Shown here: positions 1 through 6,026 of the stretch, in pieces
Numbering within the stretch: position 1 is the stretch's first letter
How the letters are laid out: every line of letters starts with the position of its first letter
NCBI GenBank assembly: GCA_023430945.1
Contig: JAEYYE010000358.1
Coordinates: 1-6,482, forward strand
DNA from: Bacteroidota bacterium
GTDB taxonomy: Bacteria; Bacteroidota; Bacteroidia; Flavobacteriales_F; PHOS-HE28
Direction: 5' to 3'
Length of the DNA stretch: 6,482 nucleotides
Notes under the pieces: model-generated
Databases searched by the model: none
Told to the model about the DNA's origin: nothing
Seen by the model: only the letters and a program-made list of their open reading frames with translations
Program-made: the position numbers and the translations under genes

Positions 1-648
1 GATCGGTACCACGGCCTCTTCGCGTACCAGCCCGTGTTCATCGCTGCCCGGCGCACGCTTGGTTACCTGCTGGCCTACGCCGTTGCATGTTGGGCAGGTG
101 GTCACCGTCTGCATCTGGCCGAGGAAAGTGCTTTGTACACGGCGCACCTGGCCGCTGCCACCGCAGGTATTGCAGGTACCGTATTCACTGCCTTTGCCGC
201 GAACCAGCTTGGTTACCTTGATCTTCTTTTCGGTACCGTTGGCGATCTCCTCCAGCGAAAGTTTCAGCCTTACGCGCAGGTTGCTTCCCTTCACGGTGCG
301 GCCGCCGCGACGCCCACCACTGAAACCGCCGAAAGCCCCCCCGCCGAAGGCATCGCCGAAGATGTCGCCGAACTGGGAGAAGATGTCCTCCATGTTCATG
401 CCGCCACCCTGGAAACCGCCGCCACCGGGCATTGCGTGCCCGAAGCGATCGTAGCGCGCCTTCTTCTCGGGATCGCTCAGGATCTCGTAGGCTGAAGCGG
501 CTTCCTTGAATTTTTCCTCCGCGGTCGGATCACCCGGATTCTTGTCCGGATGATACTTGATCGCGAGCTTTCGATACGCCTTCTTGATCTCGTCGGCGCT
601 TGCGTTACGGGCCACCCCGAGTACTTCGTATGGATCGCTTTTGGCCAT
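1..648 (-). CDS. dnaJ: Chaperone protein DnaJ (Hsp40), 3' end cut off by the window
   Basis: DnaJ is the cytoplasmic J-domain co-chaperone that delivers unfolded clients to DnaK and stimulates its ATPase. The 216 visible residues show, in order: a J domain (about 4-70) with the HPD triad at 33-35 (KYHPDKNPGD); a Gly/Phe-rich linker (about 70-116) containing MEDIFSQFGDIFGDAF; and the start of the substrate-binding domain with its zinc finger. Only two CxxCxGxG modules are present, C159/C162 (CNTCGGSG) and C185/C188 (CPTCNGVG). The places of modules I and IV read KLVRGKGSEYG and TKRAPGSDEHG and hold no Cys. By spacing the survivors are modules II and III, which share one zinc site. The start at 648 (MAKSDPYEVLG) matches the family's usual N-terminus. 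An in-frame ATG at 658-660 overlaps the grpE stop (ATGA) and would add four residues (MNST), so coupled translation from there is possible. The C-terminal domain lies outside the window. Confidence 0.97.
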   Translation of the reverse strand, partial: MAKSDPYEVLGVARNASADEIKKAYRKLAIKYHPDKNPGDPTAEEKFKEAASAYEILSDPEKKARYDRFGHAMPGGGGFQGGGMNMEDIFSQFGDIFGDAFGGGAFGGFSGGRRGGRTVKGSNLRVRLKLSLEEIANGTEKKIKVTKLVRGKGSEYGTCNTCGGSGQVRRVQSTFLGQMQTVTTCPTCNGVGQQVTKRAPGSDEHGLVREEAVVPI

Positions 649-656
649 CGTGCTGT

Positions 657-1238
657 TCATTCCCCAACCACCACTTTCGCGTAACGGATCACTTTCTCGT
701 GCAGCATGTAGCCGCTTTCGATCACATCGATCACAGCGCCTTTCAACTTCTCATCTTCGATCGGTGCCCTGGTGATCGCTTCGTGCTTGTCCGTATCGAA
801 CGGATCGCCCTTCTTCACATCGATCTGTTTGAGGCCCTGGCCCGCAAGGATATGGTAAAGTTTCTGGTGGATCAGTTTGAAACCTTCCTTCACCGCATCG
901 ATGTCGGTGGCGGTTTCGTTGTTCGCGATCGCGCGTGATAGATCATCGAGCACAGGCAGAACGGCCTTCAGGCTGTTCTCACCGGCGAATTGGATCAGCT
1001 CCAGACGTTCGCGTGCTGTGCGTTTCCTGAAGTTGTCGAATTCCGCGAACAGCCGTAGATGTTTGTCGTGCAGGGCCTGATGCTCGGTGCGCAGTATGTC
1101 CAGTTCGGCTTCGGTGTTGGTCCCCTGCTCCACGGATCCTGCCGGGCTGTCAGCCATGTCAGCAGTTCCAGCTTGCTGCGTTGAGGTTTGTTGGGGGTTC
1201 TCCAGCTCCTGTTCGTGCTTCACGTTCTCTTTTTCCAT
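657..1238 (-). CDS. grpE: GrpE, nucleotide exchange factor for DnaK
   Basis: GrpE releases ADP from DnaK and so completes the DnaK-DnaJ cycle in the cytoplasm. The 193-residue product has a polar, Gln/Glu-rich disordered head (1-43), a long helix likely to form the dimeric coiled coil (about 44-105, including LRLFAEFDNFRKRTARERLE) and the C-terminal beta domain that contacts DnaK, with the family signature GDPFDTDKHEAI at about 144-155 and a typical end (GYMLHEKVIRYAKVVVGE). Length is normal for the family. I chose the ATG at 1238 because AAGGAG lies 9 nt upstream. In-frame upstream starts exist at 1280 (MWNPFRRSGKEKK, a basic extension) and 1343, and 1280 cannot be excluded. The stop TGA (657-659) overlaps an ATG (658-660) in frame with dnaJ, so the two genes form an operon. 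I saw no CIRCE-type heat-shock operator upstream. Confidence 0.95.
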   Translation of the reverse strand: MEKENVKHEQELENPQQTSTQQAGTADMADSPAGSVEQGTNTEAELDILRTEHQALHDKHLRLFAEFDNFRKRTARERLELIQFAGENSLKAVLPVLDDLSRAIANNETATDIDAVKEGFKLIHQKLYHILAGQGLKQIDVKKGDPFDTDKHEAITRAPIEDEKLKGAVIDVIESGYMLHEKVIRYAKVVVGE

Positions 1239-1247
1239 GATCTTCTT

Positions 1248-1253
1248 CTCCTT
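1248..1253 (-). promoter_or_regulatory. Shine-Dalgarno site that decides the grpE start
   Basis: On the minus strand AAGGAG ends 9 nt before the ATG at 1238. Strong Shine-Dalgarno sites are uncommon in Bacteroidota, and none is evident before the other genes here, so it supports 1238 over the in-frame ATGs at 1280 and 1343. The run is purine-rich (AAGGAGAAGAAGATC), and in the longer reading it encodes Lys-Glu-Lys-Lys, so the match could be incidental. Confidence 0.5.
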
Positions 1254-1308
1254 GCCACTGCGGCGGAACGGATTCCACATGTTGGTTGATGTTCGGCCGG
1301 TGCCGCGT

Positions 1309-1325
1309 TTCCGGCGCTGCCGGAA
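1309..1325. repeat. Small perfect hairpin upstream of grpE
   Basis: TTCCGGC (1309-1315) and GCCGGAA (1319-1325) form a 7-bp stem with a 3-nt loop, 71 nt before the chosen grpE ATG. If transcription of grpE starts further upstream, the hairpin would lie in its leader. It lacks a T tract, so it does not look like a terminator. If grpE instead starts at 1343, the hairpin is inside coding sequence. Function is unknown. Confidence 0.4.
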
Positions 1326-1412
1326 GGTCAACTTCGGTGCCAATGCGTGCAGGCGGTCAGGTTGGCAGTGATGAAGTTGCCGATCGGCGATCGAAAAAGG
1401 GAGGGGAAAGCG

Positions 1413-1589
1413 TTATTTCTTGCTGGAGATGCGCACTGGCCATGCATCGAGATCAGCGGCATTCCGATCGGCAGGGACCTCCTGATGACAACTGGCGTGC
1501 ACGCCCAGCACGAGGAAAAGACCGAGCAAAAGTGCGATGATCAACCGCAGGTTGATCGAACGGGTGGTGTTTGCGATCAACTGGTGCAT
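1413..1589 (-). CDS. Candidate 58-residue single-pass membrane or exported protein, unknown function
   Basis: This ORF lies between the terminator after the TlpA-like gene and grpE. I recognise no family. Its product has a short polar N-terminus (MHQLIANTTRSINLR), a strongly hydrophobic segment at about 15-31 (LRLIIALLLGLFLVLGV), then HASCHQEVPAD and a polar tail ending ISSKK. It could be an N-terminal anchor or a signal peptide. The Cys at 34 follows the hydrophobic stretch as in a lipoprotein, but His at position -3 makes a poor lipobox. A longer in-frame start exists at 1679, but it would place the terminator hairpin just upstream and adds an unremarkable 30 residues. A sequence one mismatch from TAnnTTTG (TAAACTTG, 1605-1612) lies 15 nt before the chosen ATG. 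The well-formed hydrophobic segment argues for a real gene. The small size and the lack of a known homologue argue against it. Confidence 0.45.
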   Translation of the reverse strand: MHQLIANTTRSINLRLIIALLLGLFLVLGVHASCHQEVPADRNAADLDAWPVRISSKK

Positions 1590-1661
1590 GCTGCTTCCGT
1601 ACGGCAAGTTTAACCGCCGGCAACACAAGTTGTTCACCTTGTTGAAAATTCGATCGGTACC

Positions 1662-1687
1662 AAAAAGAAAAGCCGCCACGGGCGGCC
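1662..1687 (-). terminator. Rho-independent terminator after the TlpA-like gene
   Basis: On the minus strand GCCGCC, loop CGT, GGCGGC (genome 1672-1686) forms a 6-bp GC stem followed directly by TTTTCTTTTT (1662-1671). It starts about 25 nt after the TlpA-like stop codon. This is the clearest intrinsic terminator in the window and separates that gene from the small ORF and the grpE-dnaJ operon. Confidence 0.9.
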
Positions 1688-1711
1688 TTCTTCACTTCCG
1701 ATCGGAAAGGA

Positions 1712-2287
1712 TCACAGGCTTTTCACGTATTTGTCCAGCTCCTGGTGAAGCCCGATCCCGCGCAGGTTCTTGGCGATGATCACGCCATTGGGATCGATGA
1801 GGAAGCTCATCGGGATCGAATTCACGCCGTAGAGGCGGCCCGCGTCGGAGCTCCAATGCTTCAGATCGCTGACGTGCCATTTCCACTTCAGGCCATCCTG
1901 CGCGATCGCCTTCTGCCACGCATCGCGATTGCGGTCCAGGCTCACGCTGAACACTTCGAACCCTTTTCCTTCCTTGAATTTCGCCTTGTTGTACTTCTCG
2001 TAGGCCGAGACCACGTTCGGGTTCTCTTTCCGGCAGGGGCCGCACCAGCTGGCCCAGAAGTCGATCAGCACATATTTTCCCTTCAGTTCCGAAAGCTTCA
2101 GCACCTTGGTACTGTCCGGGTTCATGAAAGCCAGTTCCGGGGCCTTGTCACCAATGCCGGTACCGATCTTCACGTCACCGCCTGCGTTCTTCTGATCGAG
2201 CCGTTCGCTGAAGCCGTAGATCGCCAGCAGAACGATCGAGGCAATGGTGAAGATGCGCGTCTTCGACATGATCGTCTTGAAATTCAT
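1712..2287 (-). CDS. TlpA/ResA-like thiol-disulfide oxidoreductase, membrane-anchored
   Basis: A thioredoxin-fold protein of the TlpA/ResA/AhpC-like group, which reduces or exchanges disulfides of exported proteins outside the cytoplasmic membrane. The 191-residue product has an N-terminal hydrophobic segment (about 12-26, IFTIASIVLLAIYGF) that should anchor it or act as a signal peptide, then the family's opening strand (IGDKAPELAF, 46-54), the active site FWASWCGPC with Cys82 and Cys85, and the cis-proline loop at Pro159 (NSIPMSFLIDPNG). The substrate cannot be read from sequence; cytochrome c maturation or general periplasmic redox are both possible. The reading frame stays open to 2398, but the residues upstream of 2287 are Arg/His-rich and atypical, and a TAnnTTTG promoter box at 2292-2299 sits immediately before 2287. 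Translation could also begin at Met7 (2269), which gives a compact signal (MSKTRIFTIASIVLL) and an 18-nt leader. A strong terminator follows, so it is probably monocistronic. Confidence 0.93.
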   Translation of the reverse strand: MNFKTIMSKTRIFTIASIVLLAIYGFSERLDQKNAGGDVKIGTGIGDKAPELAFMNPDSTKVLKLSELKGKYVLIDFWASWCGPCRKENPNVVSAYEKYNKAKFKEGKGFEVFSVSLDRNRDAWQKAIAQDGLKWKWHVSDLKHWSSDAGRLYGVNSIPMSFLIDPNGVIIAKNLRGIGLHQELDKYVKSL

Positions 2288-2291
2288 TGTA

Positions 2292-2299
2292 CAAAAGTA
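2292..2299 (-). promoter_or_regulatory. Bacteroidota-type -7 promoter box of the TlpA-like gene
   Basis: The minus strand reads TACTTTTG, an exact match to the Bacteroidota -7 consensus TAnnTTTG. No convincing -33 TTTG is seen at the usual spacing. The expected start of transcription falls on or next to the ATG at 2287, implying a leaderless mRNA or use of Met7 at 2269. Confidence 0.6.
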
Positions 2300-2479
2300 G
2301 TGAGGTTCGGTGATGCGCATGAAGCGAAACGCGTGCCGAAGACGTGTGTGGATGGCGGACGGGATGTTGCGTAAGCGATCGCAGTGGAAACCCCGCAAGC
2401 GACCGGAGGGAGTGCGGAGTTGGAACGAAGAGCGCGACGGCGAGTCTTCGAGCCGGTACGCCCAAATAACGATCCAACG

Positions 2480-3874
2480 TCACGCGATCCGCTCGATCTT
2501 GGCGCCAAGTGCGTTCAAGCGCCCATCGATGTTCTGGTAACCGCGATCGATCTGCTCGATGTTGTGGATCGTACTGGTGCCATCTGCGCTCAATGCCGCG
2601 ATCAGCAGTGAGACACCGGCTCGAATGTCCGGACTTGTCATGGTAACGGCGCGCAGCGGCTGCTGGAAATCGTGGCCGATCACGGTGGCGCGGTGCGGAT
2701 CGCAAAGAATGATCTGCGCACCCATGTCGATCAATTTGTCAACGAAGAAAAGCCGGCTCTCGAACATCTTCTGGTGGATCAGCACCGATCCGCGCGCCTG
2801 GGTCGCAACTACGAGCACAATGCTGAGCAGATCGGGCGTGAAGCCGGGCCAAGGGTGATCGCTGATGTTCATGATGCTTCCATCGATGAACGTTTTGATC
2901 TTGTAATGATCGTGGGCGGGCACGAGAATGTCATCGCCCTGGCGGATCACAGTGATCCCCAATTTCCGGAATACTTCGGGAATGCAGCCCAGGTGATCGT
3001 AACCCGTATCCTTGATCAGGATCTCGCTGCGCGTCATCGCTGCCAGACCGATGAAACTTCCGATCTCGATCATATCCGGCAGCATGCGGTGATCGGTGCC
3101 ACCGAGTTCCTTCACACCATCGATCGTGAGCAGGTTGCTTCCGATCCCGCCGATCTTGGCACCCATACGGTTGAGCATCGCGCAAAGCTGTTGCAGGTAT
3201 GGTTCGCACGCCGCGTTGTAGATCGTGGTGCGGCCTTCGGCCAATACGGCGGCCATTACGATGTTGGCCGTTCCGGTAACGGACGGTTCATCGAGAAGCA
3301 TGTAGGTTCCCTTCAGCCTCTTCGCTTCCACGCGGTAGAAACCTTCCTTTGGATCGTAGTTGAATTCGGCGCCGAGGTTCTGGAAACCGATGAAGTGCGT
3401 GTCGAGCCTTCTCCGTCCGATCTTGTCACCACCGGGGGTCGGGATGTAACCGCGGCCGAAACGCGCCAGCAGCGGACCCACCACCATTACGCTGCCGCGA
3501 AGCCCGCCGCCCATTTCCTTGAACTCGGGCTTCATGAAGAATTCGATATCGATCTCCTTCGCAGTGAAGCGGTAATCGCCTTCACCGAGTTTCTCCACCT
3601 GCACGCCCATGTGGCGCAGCAGATCGATCAGCTTGTTCACATCAACGATGTCGGGCACGTTGCTGATACGCACCGGCTCGCTGGTGAGCAGCACGGCGCA
3701 GAGGATCTGCAGCGCTTCGTTCTTGGCGCCCTGGGGGAGCAGCGTGCCTTTCAAACGGCGGCCGCCTTGTATGCGGAAACTTCCCATCTTTTTATCCGGA
3801 GCGCCGGTGGTTGATCGGTTGGACTTCGAAGCGGGGATCTTCGCTTCAGTAACGGGTGACTTATCAAACGCCAT
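2480..3874 (-). CDS. murA: UDP-N-acetylglucosamine 1-carboxyvinyltransferase (MurA)
   Basis: MurA transfers enolpyruvate from PEP to UDP-GlcNAc, the first committed step of peptidoglycan synthesis, in the cytoplasm. The 464-residue product carries the two-lobed EPSP-synthase-like fold: FRIQGG followed by PQGAKNEALQ (Lys51, matching catalytic Lys22 of E. coli), the mobile-loop region RGYIPTPGGDKIGRRRLDTH, HPWPGFTPDLLS (Asp348, matching E. coli Asp305) and SPDIRAG (Arg418, matching Arg397). The loop residue that is Cys115 in E. coli is Asp150 here (codon at 3425-3427), the substitution known to give intrinsic fosfomycin resistance. Most MurA proteins begin near MGSFRIQGG, which is Met30 here (ATG at 3785-3787). 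The first 29 residues are polar, Ser/Lys/Pro-rich and may be a disordered extension or an overcalled start. The gene lies 129 bp downstream of the DUF4290 gene in the same direction. No clear terminator follows it. Confidence 0.97.
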   Translation of the reverse strand: MAFDKSPVTEAKIPASKSNRSTTGAPDKKMGSFRIQGGRRLKGTLLPQGAKNEALQILCAVLLTSEPVRISNVPDIVDVNKLIDLLRHMGVQVEKLGEGDYRFTAKEIDIEFFMKPEFKEMGGGLRGSVMVVGPLLARFGRGYIPTPGGDKIGRRRLDTHFIGFQNLGAEFNYDPKEGFYRVEAKRLKGTYMLLDEPSVTGTANIVMAAVLAEGRTTIYNAACEPYLQQLCAMLNRMGAKIGGIGSNLLTIDGVKELGGTDHRMLPDMIEIGSFIGLAAMTRSEILIKDTGYDHLGCIPEVFRKLGITVIRQGDDILVPAHDHYKIKTFIDGSIMNISDHPWPGFTPDLLSIVLVVATQARGSVLIHQKMFESRLFFVDKLIDMGAQIILCDPHRATVIGHDFQQPLRAVTMTSPDIRAGVSLLIAALSADGTSTIHNIEQIDRGYQNIDGRLNALGAKIERIA

Positions 3875-3900
3875 CGGCCTCGGTTGTGTTACACCAAAGC

Positions 3901-3920
3901 AACGCAGCCGCGGCTGCGTT
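3901..3920. repeat. Perfect 20-bp palindrome upstream of murA
   Basis: AACGCAGCCG is followed directly by its reverse complement CGGCTGCGTT with no loop, ending 27 bp before the murA ATG at 3874. A loopless two-fold symmetric site suggests a dimeric protein binding site more than an RNA hairpin. In the minus direction no T tract follows, so a terminator for the DUF4290 gene is unlikely. Directly downstream on the minus strand is TTGCTTTG (3892-3899), one mismatch from TAnnTTTG, so an operator abutting a weak murA promoter is conceivable. Confidence 0.6.
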
Positions 3921-4003
3921 TATGCAGCCATGCGCGAATGTTATTGCACCACGCATTGTTGAGCGCGATCGGTGCGGATAAGCTATCGTGAACCCCGATC
4001 CGC

Positions 4004-4702
4004 TCAGAACCGCTTTTTGCGGTTGTTGCGGTGGCGTTTCTTGTTCCCGCCCATTCCGCCGGGTTGTCCGCCCTGGCGTTTGCGCGGATCGATCTCGTTG
4101 CGTGGCCCGGTCTGCTGCGCGCGTAACAGATCGGAAGTGCTCGCGAGCTGAACTTCCTCCTTCAACTTCAATTTGCCTTTGCTCAATTCGGCAAGGTCCT
4201 TCAGGATCACGCCATCGGGTACGGTGTCGCGGTTCCAGGTAAGGAACTGCTTCTTCATGAGGTTGGCGATCAGGTGTGCATAGGCATCGCGCTTCTCACC
4301 TTCCTCCATGGCCGCGCACTGATCGATCATGCGCTCCACCAATTTGCCGTAATGTCCGTAGCGGATCTTCGTTTTGGGATAGGCCACACGCTGCGGCTTC
4401 GAATCGAGTTCCTCCTGCGTAGGCGGTGGGAACGGGGCATCCACATCGAGCTTGAAATCGCTCATGATGTACAGATGGTCCCAAAGGGTGTGATCGCCGT
4501 TCTCGCTGTTTCGCAACTGTGGATTCAACCTGCCGATCACCTGTATGATCGCTTTCGCCGTTCGCGTACGTTGCTCGCGATCCTCCACCTGCATGCAATG
4601 CTCCACCATTCGTTGTACATGGCGGCCATATTCGGGAATGATCAGGCGCGGACGCTGGGTGTTGTAATCGAACGCGAAGCTGCGCGGTGCGGAAGAACTC
4701 AT
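4004..4702 (-). CDS. DUF4290 domain-containing protein
   Basis: A 232-residue protein of a Bacteroidota family of unknown function, recognised by the opening FDYNTQRPRLIIPEYGRHVQ (9-30). It has no signal peptide or membrane segment and should be cytoplasmic. It is charged and probably mostly helical. Residues 25-58 (YGRHVQRMVEHCMQVEDREQ...) and 118-151 (YGKLVERMIDQCAAMEEGEK...) align without gaps at Y, G, V, R, M, C, E, R and A, so it seems built from two copies of one helical unit. The linker at 88-99 is Pro-rich (DAPFPPPTQEE). The tail (about 205-232) is Gly/Lys/Arg-rich (GGNKKRHRNNRKKRF), like a nucleic-acid-binding or ribosome-binding extension. A promoter box lies upstream at 4766-4773, and murA follows downstream. 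I assign no molecular function; a link to cell-wall synthesis or to RNA is only suggested by neighbour and tail. Confidence 0.9.
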   Translation of the reverse strand: MSSSAPRSFAFDYNTQRPRLIIPEYGRHVQRMVEHCMQVEDREQRTRTAKAIIQVIGRLNPQLRNSENGDHTLWDHLYIMSDFKLDVDAPFPPPTQEELDSKPQRVAYPKTKIRYGHYGKLVERMIDQCAAMEEGEKRDAYAHLIANLMKKQFLTWNRDTVPDGVILKDLAELSKGKLKLKEEVQLASTSDLLRAQQTGPRNEIDPRKRQGGQPGGMGGNKKRHRNNRKKRF

Positions 4703-4765
4703 TTACAGAATTGGCTTACGAGCGGGAAAGGTAAGCGCGAAGCGCGATCGGCCCGTGAAGTGAGT

Positions 4766-4773
4766 CAAAGATA
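4766..4773 (-). promoter_or_regulatory. Bacteroidota-type -7 promoter box for the DUF4290 gene
   Basis: The minus strand reads TATCTTTG, an exact match to TAnnTTTG, 63 nt before the DUF4290 ATG at 4702. It lies in the gap after the T9SS gene. No clear -33 element is visible. The predicted leader of roughly 55 nt contains a tandem 7-mer AAGCGCG twice (plus-strand 4733-4746), which can fold as GCGC-GAA-GCGC. Confidence 0.55.
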
Positions 4774-4820
4774 AGGTCCGATCGAAAGATCGATGTGGTA
4801 TCGGTCACGGATCGGAAGTA

Positions 4821-5930
4821 TCAACCTTTCACCAGCTTCGCGCGAAGCACCTTCTCTTCAGATCCAGCTTCGATCAGGTAAACACCTGTCGGAAGCGTGA
4901 GATCGGAGATCACGATCCTGCCGTTGGCGTCGATCCGCTTCTGTTCGAGCAGCCGCCCGTTCAGATCGCGCAAGCGGATCTCACCGATCATCTCTTCGCC
5001 CGCATCGATCGTAAGGCCGCCCTGTTCGTTGAACCACGCGTTCAATTTACCAGCTTGCTGTTCGCGCGCGAGTTGTGTTGTGAGTGAAGGAACGCTGCGG
5101 AAACTGGCGGCCTGCAGGAAGATCGCTGAATCGTACACCGCATCGCTGGCATCTGCCACCGCGATCTTAAGGCGGTGCTGTTCACCAGGTGTTACCAGTG
5201 CCGAAACCTGCAGGATCGTGGTGAAACCATCGTACACGATATCGGTGCCGTTGGTATTGTCCACGAAGTACTGGCTGTTGGCGGTCCAGTTCGGGTCCAT
5301 CATTGCGCAGATCCCCTCGTTCCCCGGTGTACCAGCTTCTCCACCATTCACCGTATTGATCGAGACGGGAATGTAACCATCGGGCAGAAGTGCCACGTTG
5401 ATCGCGTTGTTCTGATACTGGCCGGAGATGCCCGGACCGCTGAGGAAGAAACCGAACACATCATTGAAATTCGTGCAAACGAATTCAGGATATTCCTCGC
5501 TCGCGAACACATATTCGAACATCATCTGATCCTCATTGGGAATGAAGTTGAACTCCAATACGGTGGCGTCGATGATGCTTTGTTGCGCGAGGTAGCTCAT
5601 GTCCAGATCCTGGTAGAAACCGTTGGAAACACTGGCGAACGCCTGCGGAGGATATGCGGCTGCGGAAGCATCGCCCGTGGTAAGGATGACGCCTTCGCCG
5701 GGGATCGGCGCATTACCCGAATACATGAAATGGCCCACGGCGTTGTTCATCGGTGAACCTCCCGTATTGTTGATCGTTGCTCCGGTGATCGTGACACCAC
5801 TACCCTGGAAGATATCCAGAACAAGTGCGTCCACGGAAACGGCTGGATCGACCAGCATTTGCGCATGGATCTTCACTGGAGCGGCCACGGCGAAAGTCGC
5901 AATGATCGAAAAGGGTAGAAGAGGTTTCAT
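4821..5930 (-). CDS. Secreted choice-of-anchor L protein with T9SS type A sorting domain
   Basis: An exported protein of 369 residues. Residues 1-23 form a Sec signal peptide (MKPLLPFSIIATFAVAAPVKIHA, probable cleavage before Gln24). Residues 25-280 match the choice-of-anchor L domain, a beta-rich module found in surface proteins with varied cell-surface anchors: note FEYVFASEEYPEFV (138-151), NDVFGFFLSGPGI (156-168) and VADASDAVYDSAIFLQAASF (258-277). Residues about 295-369 are the T9SS C-terminal signal, with LRDLNGRLLEQ, LPTGVYLIEA and the basic end KLVKG. The protein should cross the outer membrane through the type IX system, lose this tail and be attached to the surface or released. It is a minimal form, with one module plus the sorting tail and no PKD or adhesin repeats. 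Its ligand is unknown. No TAnnTTTG box was found upstream and no strong terminator downstream. Confidence 0.9.
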   Translation of the reverse strand: MKPLLPFSIIATFAVAAPVKIHAQMLVDPAVSVDALVLDIFQGSGVTITGATINNTGGSPMNNAVGHFMYSGNAPIPGEGVILTTGDASAAAYPPQAFASVSNGFYQDLDMSYLAQQSIIDATVLEFNFIPNEDQMMFEYVFASEEYPEFVCTNFNDVFGFFLSGPGISGQYQNNAINVALLPDGYIPVSINTVNGGEAGTPGNEGICAMMDPNWTANSQYFVDNTNGTDIVYDGFTTILQVSALVTPGEQHRLKIAVADASDAVYDSAIFLQAASFRSVPSLTTQLAREQQAGKLNAWFNEQGGLTIDAGEEMIGEIRLRDLNGRLLEQKRIDANGRIVISDLTLPTGVYLIEAGSEEKVLRAKLVKG

Positions 5931-6026
5931 CGGCTTGTGGATCTGATGTTAAGACCGGATGTTCTTATGAAAGGTTGTCTGTGAAGGGCGATCGGTATTC
6001 GGCCGGCATAAAACGATCTGAGGAAT

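Noticed and set aside
34..495. Plus-strand ORFs opposite dnaJ, one with a Pro-rich product
   Set aside because: They arise from the Gly-rich linker and zinc-finger codons of dnaJ read on the other strand.
1527..1534. CACTTTTG on the minus strand as a grpE promoter box
   Set aside because: It lacks the initial TA-type match (C for T), lies nearly 300 nt from the grpE start and falls inside the small ORF.
1745..2374. Plus-strand ORF of 209 codons opposite the TlpA-like gene
   Set aside because: It shadows the thioredoxin gene, which has clear active-site and signal features. The complement shows no domain or start signals.
2288..2398. Upstream extension of the TlpA-like protein to the ATG at 2398
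   Set aside because: The extra 37 residues are Arg/His-rich, would sit before the signal anchor, and would be upstream of the exact TAnnTTTG box at 2292-2299.
2672..3814. Long plus-strand ORF (380 codons) opposite murA
   Set aside because: It is antisense to a full-length, well-matched MurA. Its His/Asp/Arg-rich composition is what the complement of a GC-rich gene produces, and it matches no family I know.
4777..4816. Inverted repeat TCCGATC...GATCGGA after the T9SS gene as a terminator
   Set aside because: The stem is only 7 bp with a 26-nt loop and no T tract, and such matches follow directly from the abundance of the self-complementary GATC motif in this genome.
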